A stretch of 6,352 nucleotides of DNA, taken from NCBI GenBank assembly GCA_016928495.1, contig JAFGKQ010000240.1:1-6352 (forward strand), in the 5' to 3' direction. A model generated the notes under the pieces. It did not search any database. It saw nothing but the letters and a program-made list of their open reading frames with translations, and was not told the DNA's origin. This DNA is from Candidatus Fermentibacterales bacterium (GTDB lineage Bacteria; Fermentibacterota; Fermentibacteria; Fermentibacterales; JAFGKQ01). The position numbers and the translations under genes were made by a program. Shown piece after piece: positions 1 to 5,917 of this stretch (position 1 is its first letter; the number at the start of each line of letters is the position of its first letter).

Positions 1-2868
1 CGCCTTGCTCTCGATGGGCCCGGTCGAAAGAAGCACCTTTCCGAGAGGGAAACGGAAGCCGACCGAGATCAGGGCCTTGAGGAAGGCCTCGTCGAAGTCC
101 CTGCCCAGGCATGCCACCTCTCCGGTCGAAGCCATCTCGACGCCGAGGGTGGGATCGGCACCCTCGAGCCTGGTGAACGAGAACTGGGGCGCCTTCACCC
201 CCACGTAGTCCAGATCCAGGAAGGAGCGGCTCGGGAGGTTCGGCACGGGCCGTCCGGTCATCACCCTCACCGCAGCATCTATGAAGTTGATCCCCAATAC
301 CTTGGAGACAAACGGGAAGCTGCGTGACGCTCTGAGGTTGCACTCTATCACCATCACCTGATTGTCCTTCGCCAGGAACTGGATGTTGAAGGGGCCGTTG
401 ATGCGCAGGGAAGAGGCGACCTGCCCGGTTATTGCCCTCACCCTCCTCATGGTCTCGAGGTAGGTCCTCTGAGGAGGGATGACCAGAGTGGCGTCGCCCG
501 AGTGCACGCCTGCGTTCTCCACGTGCTCGCACACGGCCCAGAGCAGGATCCCGCCGTCCCTGGCAACGGCATCGACGTCTATCTCCTTCGCTTTCTCCAC
601 GAACCTGCTGATCACGACAGGGTGCTCGCTCGAGACGTCCAGCGCCTTCCTGAGGATCTTGTGGAGCTCCCCGGCATTCCCCGCCACCCCCATGGCCGCG
701 CCGGACAGGACATAGGAAGGCCTCACCATGACCGGGTAGCCGACCTTCCCCGCGAACTCCAGGGCGTCGTCGGCGCTGACCAGCTCGCTCCATTCCGGCT
801 GGCGTATGCCCAGTGTCTCGAGAAGGCTGGAAAAGGCGTTGCGGCTCTCGGCGGTGTGTATGCTCTCCGGAGATGTCCCCAGGACCCTCAGACCCTCGCT
901 GAAGCAGCGCCTGGCGAGGTTGTTGGGCTTCTGCCCGCCCATGGCCAGCACCAGCCCGATCGGCTTCTCGAGCTCGTAGATCTCGCGCACCGTCTCGAAG
1001 CCCAGCTCCTCGAAGTAGAGCCTGTCGCACTCGTCGTAGTCGGTGCTTACCGTCTCCGGGTTGTGGTTGATCATGATGGTGCCGTAGCCCAGCTCGCGCA
1101 GGGTTCTCGCGGTGTTGACGCAACACCAGTCGAACTCGACCGAGCTTCCTATCCTGTAGGCGCCCGAGCCGAGTATCGCGACCGAGCCCTCTCTGCCCAG
1201 CTCGATGTCGTGCTCGCAGCCGTTGTACGTCAGGTAGAGGTAGTTGGTCGCCGCCGGGTACTCGGCCGCCAGCGTGTCCACCTGCCTGACGAAGGGAGTG
1301 ATGCCCAGCCTGGTCCTGGAGCTCCTCACCGCGTCCTCCGTCAGCCCGGTTGCCCGCGCGATCTGGACGTCACTGAAACCGCTCCTCTTGGCCTCGAGCA
1401 GCAGGTCGCGGTCCCCGACGGCCGCAGGCCCCGCATCCCGGAGGCGCCCGGCCACCCTCACGGCGCTTGCGATGCCGCAGACGAACCAGCGATCGATGCC
1501 CGTTCGGGCGGAGATGTCCTCTACGCTCCCTCCCTCCTCGAGCGCTCTGGCCACGGCGAAGACCCTGAGCTCCGTCGGCTCCTCCAGGGCCTGCCTCAGG
1601 TCCGGTATGACGGGTCTCTCGTTCAGGAGCAGGCCGTCTGCCCCTGTGTCGAGCATTCTCAGGGCCTTCTGAAGGGCCTCCTCGAACCTCCTGCCGAAGG
1701 CCATGACCTCTCCGACGGACTTCATCGCCGATCCGATGCGCTGCGAGACCCCTCTGAACTTGCCCAGGTCCCACCTGGGGACCTTGACCACGATGTAGTC
1801 CAGGGACGGCTCGAAGAAGGCGCAGGTGGACCTGGTAACCAGGTTCTCGACCTCGTGGAGCGACTTGCCGAGGGCAAGCTTGGCGGCCACAAAGGCCAGC
1901 GGATAGCCCGTCGCCTTCGATGCCAGGGCAGAGCTCCTGGAGAGCCTGGCGTTGACCTCTATCACACGGTACTCGAAACGCTCCGGAGAGAGGGCGAACT
2001 GAACGTTGCACTCCCCCACGACCCCGACGTCCCTGACGATCCGCATCGCCACTTCCCTCAGACCGTGGTACTCGTCGTTCGTGAGCGTCTGACTGGGGGC
2101 GACGACTATGCTCTCCCCCGTGTGGATGCCCATGGGATCGAGGTTCTCCATATTGCAGACGCACACGCAATTATCGGCCGCGTCGCGGACGACCTCGTAC
2201 TCGATCTCCTTCCAGCCCCTCAGGTACTCCTCGACCAGGAGCTGCCCGGTGTGCGAGAAGGCCCGGGTAGCGAGGCCTCGAAGCTCCTGCGGACCGGCGC
2301 AGATGCCGGATCCCAGGCCGCCGAGTGCGTAGGCGACGCGGACCATGCAGGGGTAACCGATGGCCTCTCCGGCCTGCATGGCCTCGTCGACGGACGTGAC
2401 CGCCCTGCTGCTTGGAGTGTCCACGCCCAGAGCGGCGAGACGCCTGGCGAAGAGATCCCTGTCCTCTGTGTTGACTATTGCATCAACAGGAGTGCCTAAT
2501 ACCCTCACTCCAAGCCGGTCCAGGGCTCCCGTCCTGTAAAGCTCCACCCCGCAGTTGAGGGCTGTCTGTCCCCCGAAGCTCAGCAGTATTCCGTCCGGTC
2601 TCTCGCGCTCCAGCAGCCTCTCGATGAAGCCGGGGACTATGGGCAGGAAGTAGACCCGGTCGGCAAGGTAGTCGGAGGTCTGAATGGTGGCAACGTTGGG
2701 ATTGGCCAGGATGGTCTCGATGCCCTCCTCGCGAAGGGCCTTGATGGCCTGGCTTCCGGAGTAGTCGAACTCGCCTGCCTCGCCGATCTTGAGCGCCGCG
2801 CTCCCCAGGACGAGGACACGCCGTGGGAGAGGGCTGGAAGCGGGCCTCGTGGCCCCGGCGGGGCTCAA
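1..2868 (-). CDS. carB: Carbamoyl phosphate synthase large subunit, CAD-like type (3' end cut by window edge)
   Basis: Makes carbamoyl phosphate from bicarbonate, two ATP and ammonia channelled from CarA, for arginine and pyrimidine synthesis in the cytoplasm. 956 codons are visible; the family is about 1,070, so roughly the last 115 residues (most of the C-terminal MGS-like allosteric domain) lie outside the window. First half: N-terminal VLVLGSAALKIGEAGEFDYSG (from residue 18), GGQTALNCG (99-107), ATP-grasp with RVAYALGGLGSG (177-188), metal/ATP residues E304 and N306, and SMKSVGEVMAFGR ending at 393. Second half repeats the fold: VAILGSGAYRIGSSVEFDWC from 563, ligands E842 and N844, EMASTGEVACLGR from 911. 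YALGGLGSG, RIGSSVEFDW, SGAAM and EMASTGEVAC match animal CAD/CPS1 and, from memory, Bacteroidota CarB, not E. coli CarB. The start is TTG at 2868-2866: it is the only start codon between the overlapping carA end and the conserved N-terminus, with GGGGAG 7 bases upstream. Both active halves look intact. Confidence 0.96.
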   Translation of the reverse strand, partial: MSPAGATRPASSPLPRRVLVLGSAALKIGEAGEFDYSGSQAIKALREEGIETILANPNVATIQTSDYLADRVYFLPIVPGFIERLLERERPDGILLSFGGQTALNCGVELYRTGALDRLGVRVLGTPVDAIVNTEDRDLFARRLAALGVDTPSSRAVTSVDEAMQAGEAIGYPCMVRVAYALGGLGSGICAGPQELRGLATRAFSHTGQLLVEEYLRGWKEIEYEVVRDAADNCVCVCNMENLDPMGIHTGESIVVAPSQTLTNDEYHGLREVAMRIVRDVGVVGECNVQFALSPERFEYRVIEVNARLSRSSALASKATGYPLAFVAAKLALGKSLHEVENLVTRSTCAFFEPSLDYIVVKVPRWDLGKFRGVSQRIGSAMKSVGEVMAFGRRFEEALQKALRMLDTGADGLLLNERPVIPDLRQALEEPTELRVFAVARALEEGGSVEDISARTGIDRWFVCGIASAVRVAGRLRDAGPAAVGDRDLLLEAKRSGFSDVQIARATGLTEDAVRSSRTRLGITPFVRQVDTLAAEYPAATNYLYLTYNGCEHDIELGREGSVAILGSGAYRIGSSVEFDWCCVNTARTLRELGYGTIMINHNPETVSTDYDECDRLYFEELGFETVREIYELEKPIGLVLAMGGQKPNNLARRCFSEGLRVLGTSPESIHTAESRNAFSSLLETLGIRQPEWSELVSADDALEFAGKVGYPVMVRPSYVLSGAAMGVAGNAGELHKILRKALDVSSEHPVVISRFVEKAKEIDVDAVARDGGILLWAVCEHVENAGVHSGDATLVIPPQRTYLETMRRVRAITGQVASSLRINGPFNIQFLAKDNQVMVIECNLRASRSFPFVSKVLGINFIDAAVRVMTGRPVPNLPSRSFLDLDYVGVKAPQFSFTRLEGADPTLGVEMASTGEVACLGRDFDEAFLKALISVGFRFPLGKVLLSTGPIESKA

Positions 2869-2881
2869 CCCCGTGCTCCCC
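2859..2881 (-). promoter_or_regulatory. carB ribosome-binding site and start-codon hairpin at the carA/carB junction
   Basis: On the minus strand GGGGAG (2881-2876) sits 7 bases before the carB TTG start. The carA stop and carB start share the four bases TTGA (2868-2865). A 5-bp GC stem, CGGGG (2873-2869) with CCCCG (2863-2859), would put TTGAG in its loop. What is seen is the overlap and the short inverted repeat. That ribosomes finishing carA open this structure and re-initiate on carB is inference. Confidence 0.5.
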
Positions 2882-3995
2882 GAAGCTGATCGGCGAACAT
2901 GTCGAAGATCCAGGCCGTGTCCGTCGGGCCCGGAGAAGCCTCCGGATGGAACTGCACGCCGGTGAAGGGCCGCGTTCCATGCCTTATCGCCTCCACGCTG
3001 CCGTCGTTCGCATTCCTCATCCATGTCGTCCAGTCCTCCGGCAGAGAGGACTCCTCCACCGCGTAGCCATGGTTCTGCGAGGTGAGGTAGCACCTGGCTC
3101 CGGCACCTCCGGGCAGCTCGAGGCACGGCTGGTTCTGCCCCCTGTGACCGAAAGGCAGCTTGTAGGTCCCGGCCCCGGCGGCGAGGGCCAGTATCTGGTG
3201 GCCCAGGCAGATCCCCAGGATGGGCTTGCCCAGCGCCAGGGCCCTTCCGACGTTCCTGGCGACCACGGAGCACAGAGCGGGGTCCCCGGGGCCGTTCGAG
3301 ATCACCAGCCCGTCCAGGTCCATCCCGGGGAAGTAGTGATCGTGCGGCACGACGAGGACCCTCATGCCCCGGGCCAGGAGGCACCTCGCTATGCCGGCCT
3401 TCAGACCGCAATCCACGAGGACGACTGTGGGATGCTCGCCGCTGCTCCCCGGATCGAGACTCACAACGTCCCTCCTGCTCACCTCGGCAACCAGATCCCT
3501 TAGATTGGGGTCCCGGAGACTCGCGGGCCTCCCCGAGGCCGTGCCCATGTAGCCGGGCATGGTCCCGCTGTGCCGGATCCTGCGCGTCAGGGCCCGCGTA
3601 TCCACTCCCGACAACCCAGGGACGCCCTGCTCGAGCAGCCACTCGTGAAGGCTCCTCGAGCTGGAGTGGTGGCTGGCGCAGTCAGCTTCGCAGAGCCGGG
3701 AGACGACCAGGCCCTTGACACGGATCCTGTCGGACTCGAAGCACTCGGGAATCCCGAGCGGACCCGTGGTGCCCCCTCCGGGTACTCCGTAGTTGCCCTG
3801 GAGCGGATAGGTGAGCAGCAGGATCTGCTCGTGGTAGGACGGATCGGTCAGGCTCTCGGGATAGCCCACCATGCCCGTGTTGAACACTACCTCGCCGGTG
3901 CAGTCCGAAGCGGCTCCGAAAGGAACGCCCCGGAAGAAGCTGCCGTCGGCCAGGAACAGGCCCGGCTGGTTGGCTTCCGGCTCTCCGGTCATCAC
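2865..3995 (-). CDS. carA: Carbamoyl phosphate synthase small subunit (glutamine amidotransferase)
   Basis: Hydrolyses glutamine and passes ammonia to CarB. 376 residues, a normal length. The N-terminal CPSase small-chain domain (about 1-150) has FNTGMVGYPESLTDPSY and LTYPLQGNYG. The class I glutamine amidotransferase domain (about 190-370) has ISNGPGDP (232-239), the nucleophile elbow GICLGHQ with catalytic Cys263, and QFHPEASPGP giving His350 and Glu352. RGQNQPC, YLTSQNHGYAVE and NANDGS resemble the eukaryotic CAD/Ura2 glutaminase and Bacteroidota CarA rather than E. coli CarA. The start is GTG (3995-3993) directly followed by ATG (3992-3990); AGGAG lies 7 bases before the GTG and 10 before the ATG, so GTG is slightly favoured. 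The stop overlaps the carB start by two bases, implying translational coupling and equal subunit output. argR lies 189 bases upstream on the same strand. Confidence 0.97.
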   Translation of the reverse strand: MMTGEPEANQPGLFLADGSFFRGVPFGAASDCTGEVVFNTGMVGYPESLTDPSYHEQILLLTYPLQGNYGVPGGGTTGPLGIPECFESDRIRVKGLVVSRLCEADCASHHSSSRSLHEWLLEQGVPGLSGVDTRALTRRIRHSGTMPGYMGTASGRPASLRDPNLRDLVAEVSRRDVVSLDPGSSGEHPTVVLVDCGLKAGIARCLLARGMRVLVVPHDHYFPGMDLDGLVISNGPGDPALCSVVARNVGRALALGKPILGICLGHQILALAAGAGTYKLPFGHRGQNQPCLELPGGAGARCYLTSQNHGYAVEESSLPEDWTTWMRNANDGSVEAIRHGTRPFTGVQFHPEASPGPTDTAWIFDMFADQLRGARG

Positions 3996-4184
3996 TGGGT
4001 CTCTCCTCGAATCGTGTTGCAGTGGGGATGGTCGCTCGAAGTCCGAACATTCACCCCCCGGCCCCGGTCCGCAATCGCAGGCTCGAGCACCTCGAGCCTG
4101 CCGGTTCCAGCCGTGGGAGTGTACCTCCGGACGGCCCGAGCGATCTCGAATGCCCCGCCGGAATGCCGCTCTGGCACCGAAGGA
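3996..4184 (-). other. argR-carA intergenic leader
   Basis: This is 189 bases between the argR stop and the carA start on the same strand. I saw no convincing -35/-10 pair, no U-tract terminator and no full ARG box here. It holds a perfect 11-bp hairpin (4077-4101), listed separately, and the carA Shine-Dalgarno AGGAG (4007-4003). An open frame from GTG 4177 to TGA 3992 (61 codons) crosses it and ends on the carA start, but has no ribosome-binding site. carA could therefore be transcribed from the argR promoter or from a weak promoter that cannot be read by eye. Confidence 0.5.
4077..4101. repeat. Perfect 11-bp inverted repeat with 3-base loop in the carA leader
   Basis: The arms GCAGGCTCGAG (4077-4087) and CTCGAGCCTGC (4091-4101) are exact reverse complements around CAC. 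In the argR-carA transcript this gives an 11-bp, mostly GC stem with a GUG loop, starting about 80 bases before the carA start. No T-run follows on either strand, so it is not a canonical intrinsic terminator. It could be an RNA processing or stability hairpin, part of an attenuator, or a protein-binding palindrome (it contains CTCGAG twice). Confidence 0.75.
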
Positions 4185-4646
4185 TCAGGATGTGAGCTCT
4201 CGCAGTTCCTCTTCCAGCCGCTCGGCAGCTCCGGGATCCGTTGTCACGCAGATGATCGTGTCGTCTCCCGCCACCGTTCCGAGCAGGCCTTCCATGCTGG
4301 AACCGTCCAGCAGTCTGGCGACCAGGGGGGCCTCGCCCGGGCCGGTCAGGACGAGGACCAGGAACCCCGACCTCCTCGTCCCCGTAACGGAGCAGGCCAA
4401 CCGCTTCCTGAACGCATCCATCGAGGTCGAGGCCGGACGGAGTTCCGGAAGGCTGTACTGGTACGTGCCGTCGGAGGAGATGGACCTCACGACACCGAGG
4501 GACTTGAGGTCCCTGGACAGCATGGACTGGGACGGAGCGGAGCCCGTCATGGCCTCGATCGCGCCCGCCAGCTCGGACTGGTCCCGCACACGGCGCTCCG
4601 CGAGCAGGCGTGCTATCAACTGGAGCCTCTCGGTTCTTCTCTTCAT
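4185..4646 (-). CDS. argR: Arginine repressor ArgR
   Basis: Arginine-sensing transcription factor, in the known family a hexamer that represses arginine biosynthesis with arginine as co-repressor. From ATG 4646 it is 153 residues, the usual length. The N-terminal winged helix-turn-helix (about 5-65) has the recognition segment SMLSRDLKSLGVV (41-53; family pattern TVSRDLKELG), then TYQYSLP. The C-terminal oligomerisation/arginine-binding domain (about 95-150) has GLLGTVAGDDTI, with Asp128 and Asp129 at the positions that bind arginine in the E. coli protein. The frame is open back to an ATG at 4715, but that codon lies within the predicted promoter, upstream of the -10 hexamer. ATG 4646 has GGAGGA (4662-4657) ahead of it and fits the family N-terminus. 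It lies directly upstream of carA and carB in the same direction, so it probably controls both itself and carAB. Confidence 0.93.
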   Translation of the reverse strand: MKRRTERLQLIARLLAERRVRDQSELAGAIEAMTGSAPSQSMLSRDLKSLGVVRSISSDGTYQYSLPELRPASTSMDAFRKRLACSVTGTRRSGFLVLVLTGPGEAPLVARLLDGSSMEGLLGTVAGDDTIICVTTDPGAAERLEEELRELTS

Positions 4647-4656
4647 CCTGGTTCGA

Positions 4657-4662
4657 TCCTCC
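4657..4662 (-). promoter_or_regulatory. argR Shine-Dalgarno that decides the start
   Basis: GGAGGA on the minus strand lies 10 bases upstream of ATG 4646. The other in-frame ATGs (4664, 4673 and 4715) have no comparable site. Spacing is slightly long but supports the 153-residue product. Confidence 0.6.
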
Positions 4663-4678
4663 ATAATATGCATTCGTT
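4661..4678. promoter_or_regulatory. Candidate ARG box (ArgR operator) in the argR leader
   Basis: The AT-rich core AATGCATATT (minus strand, 4674-4665) fits the central AAT-N4-ATT of the ARG box consensus (TNAATWWWWATTNA), but the outer T and A are not matched. It lies a few bases after the predicted argR transcription start and just before the ribosome-binding site, where autorepression would be expected. Next to it, 4678-4695 has TTGC/GCAA ends around AGTTAATCT and may be a second, weaker half of the operator. The spacing is not the classic 21 bases between box centres, so this is a tentative call. Confidence 0.35.
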
Positions 4679-4694
4679 TGCAGTTAATCTCGCA

Positions 4695-4722
4695 AGTATA
4701 CCCGAAGCACCGCATGAGTCAA
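4695..4722 (-). promoter_or_regulatory. Sigma-70-type promoter of argR (possibly of argR-carA-carB)
   Basis: On the minus strand TTGACT (4722-4717) and TATACT (4700-4695) each match the -35/-10 consensus at 5 of 6 bases and are separated by 16 bases. The predicted start of transcription is near 4688, giving a leader of about 42 bases before ATG 4646. The surrounding 4660-4700 stretch is an AT-rich island in otherwise GC-rich DNA, as expected of a promoter. Confidence 0.7.
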
Positions 4723-4748
4723 GCCAGGGGGCAGGCCGGTTCCTCGAT

Positions 4749-5084
4749 ATGAGCTCCGATCGTCGCAGTGGGCTATTCATCCTGTCCGGCCAGAGCTTCC
4801 TCGATGCCCGGAAGCCCGACCTGAACCAGCTTCTCTCTTCGCGCGGCGAGGCCTTCCTGACTGGCGCCATCCCGAAGCTCGTTGCCGGAAGGGACCTTTC
4901 GTGCGGATCGCAGGCCATGCCGGCTTGCGCGTGCGCCTGGATCGGGCTCCCCGCTCCGGGGTCCCTTCCCCTGTTCCTCTATCTGAGATGCAGCTACCTG
5001 GATGCCTACTTCGAGACGGGGAGCGGTCTTGCCGCGAAAGGGCATCACGCTGCTGGCCGGCCATGGTCGTTGCCGGGAGCCTGA
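4749..5084 (+). other. Unassigned open frame upstream of the RCK_C domain, possibly its frameshifted 5' part
   Basis: This covers the stretch between argR and the RCK_C domain. From ATG 4749 the frame is open for 111 codons to TGA 5084. My manual count over the first ~97 codons gives about 78% G or C at third positions against roughly 60% at first and 55% at second, a coding-like pattern. The frame used by the RCK_C domain, over 4901-5062, gives only about 63%. The product (begins MSSDRRSGLFILSGQSF) has no motif I recognise and lacks the glycine-rich dinucleotide-binding loop of an RCK_N domain. There is no good ribosome-binding site. It may be the 5' part of one gene joined to the next entry by a frameshift near 5045-5065, a decayed gene, or chance. 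Confidence 0.3.
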
Positions 5085-5275
5085 GGGACATCGCGCAGAA
5101 CAGGGACTTCCCCGGGGAGGCCGTGTTCCTGGGGGTCTACAGGGAGGACGAGCAGAGCTTCGCGATACCGAGGGGGGATCTCATCCTGAAGGCTTATGAC
5201 GTCGTCTTCCTGGTAACGAGGAGTCAGTTCATCAAGGAAGCCTCCGACTTGCTCGTCCGGAACTCCAGGCGCTGA
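5063..5275 (+). CDS. TrkA C-terminal (RCK_C) domain protein, orphan or fragment
   Basis: About 70 residues matching the RCK_C/TrkA_C fold: GSLRDI opening, alternating strand VFLGVYRED, then FAIPRGDLILKAYDVVFLVT, which is the family pattern of IPxGDxxLxxGD followed by a hydrophobic strand, and a closing helix. RCK_C domains bind ligands such as nucleotides and gate potassium channels or other transporters. A channel subunit would normally carry an RCK_N Rossmann domain before it; none is visible here. The start is uncertain: ATG 5063 has no Shine-Dalgarno, while GTG 4901 in the same frame has GGAAGG about 9 bases ahead but would add about 54 residues with non-coding-like composition. It is convergent with the acidic small gene, 30 bases away. 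A stand-alone domain protein and the 3' end of a frameshifted gene are both possible. Confidence 0.5.
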   Translation: MVVAGSLRDIAQNRDFPGEAVFLGVYREDEQSFAIPRGDLILKAYDVVFLVTRSQFIKEASDLLVRNSRR

Positions 5276-5305
5276 GTTGGCTGCTGCCGGCTCCGGAGCT
5301 GCGGG

Positions 5306-5545
5306 CTAGTCGTCCTCGAACTCATCCTCCAAGTCCCGGAGCCTCTCGGGCTCGACCTTCTCTTCCTCCGGGCCGAGGCTTCCCGGGAACCACTCCGGGA
5401 GCAGGGCTTTCGACTCCTCGCCACCGCCCTGTGCGCCGAGTATCGCCCTGGGCAGGTGCTTCATCATCTCGAACACCGCCATCGTGGCATCGAAGGCATC
5501 GTCGAATGGGCTGATGCCTTCGGAAGACTCAGCCAGCTCTCTCAT
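5306..5545 (-). CDS. Small acidic protein of unknown function
   Basis: 79 residues. A helix-prone N-terminal half (about 14-35, FDDAFDATMAVFEMMKHLP) is followed by a glycine break, a WFPGS segment, and a strongly acidic tail (about 58-79) of mostly Glu and Asp ending EDEFEDD. No signal peptide or membrane segment. I do not recognise a family. Its ATG (5545-5543) overlaps the TGA of the upstream ribbon-helix-helix gene (ATGA), and GGAGAGGA lies about 5 bases ahead of the start, so the two are almost certainly co-translated. The pairing suggests a partner for the basic DNA-binding protein: a DNA mimic, an anti-repressor, or an adaptor with an acidic tail. That is inference. The composition is not that of a typical toxin. 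Confidence 0.7.
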   Translation of the reverse strand: MRELAESSEGISPFDDAFDATMAVFEMMKHLPRAILGAQGGGEESKALLPEWFPGSLGPEEEKVEPERLRDLEDEFEDD

Positions 5546-5862
5546 TCGCTTCCTCTCCCTTCATCCCCGGACCCTGACCGGGGCACTTCCCTCGACAATC
5601 TCGTGAGCTGCCGCATCAGGTCACCCTCGGAGGAGGAGCGCCCGGTACCCGTGCCCGAGCGCTCGAGGAAGTCGATCAGCGTTCTGATGATCTCGCTCCT
5701 TCTCACTGCCTCTCCCGACCTCTTGCGGATCTCGGCCGAGAGGTGGTCCAGAAAGGCTATCTGCCTGTTGAGAAGGACCACCGTGACCTTGGCCCAGTCC
5801 TCCTCGAGAACGGGCGGTCTTCCGGGGCCCCTCCGAGTCCCCGCGTCCTTCCCGAGGCTCAA
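5542..5862 (-). CDS. Ribbon-helix-helix DNA-binding protein with GRPP (AT-hook-like) N-terminus
   Basis: 106 residues. A basic, flexible N-terminus with RRGPGRPP (10-17, the GRP core of AT-hooks) precedes a ribbon-helix-helix pattern: strand KVTVVLL (25-31), helix A RQIAFLDHLSAEIRKRS (33-49), turn at Gly50, helix B RRSEIIRTLIDFLERSG (54-70). A Ser/Gly-rich linker and a short basic helix (82-92) follow. Such proteins bind DNA as dimers through the paired strands; CopG/MetJ/antitoxin-type repressors are examples. The start is TTG 5862 with only a weak GGCGAG next to it; the frame is open further up without an ATG or GTG, so the true start is uncertain. It overlaps the next gene by ATGA and follows the four-helix-bundle gene by 55 bases, suggesting one transcript and possible autoregulation. 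Confidence 0.7.
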   Translation of the reverse strand: MSLGKDAGTRRGPGRPPVLEEDWAKVTVVLLNRQIAFLDHLSAEIRKRSGEAVRRSEIIRTLIDFLERSGTGTGRSSSEGDLMRQLTRLSREVPRSGSGDEGRGSE

Positions 5863-5917
5863 CTCGCCCGACCCGCCTTCCCGGGCTCTCTTCGCTCTCC
5901 GCTCGTTCCCGGCGGCC

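Noticed and set aside
502-2499. Long plus-strand open frame of 665 codons
   Set aside because: It is antisense to carB, whose minus-strand translation matches the family along its whole length. Open antisense frames are expected in GC-rich coding DNA.
4148-4167. Direct repeat GAATGCC (4148-4154 and 4161-4167) as ArgR half-sites
   Set aside because: Only a partial match to the ARG half-site, in direct rather than inverted orientation, and inside a GC-rich stretch.
4647-4715. Longer argR starting at ATG 4715
   Set aside because: That codon lies between the -35 and -10 hexamers, upstream of the predicted transcription start, has no ribosome-binding site, and would add 23 residues absent from the family.
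3570-4748. Plus-strand open frame running through the carA, leader and argR regions
   Set aside because: It lies opposite well-supported carA and argR and has no recognisable motif there. Only its part after 4749 is kept as a tentative entry.
4773-5091. Minus-strand open frames of 91-104 codons
   Set aside because: Low-complexity Arg/Gly/Ser-rich translations without motifs, and poorer codon pattern than the plus-strand frame over the same bases.
5276-5305. Bidirectional terminator between the convergent genes
   Set aside because: There is a short GCTCCGGAGC palindrome but no usable loop and no T-run on either strand.
5306-5862. Classical toxin-antitoxin pair
   Set aside because: The ribbon-helix-helix protein could be an antitoxin, but the overlapping acidic 79-residue protein has no RelE/ParE, MazF or PIN motif.
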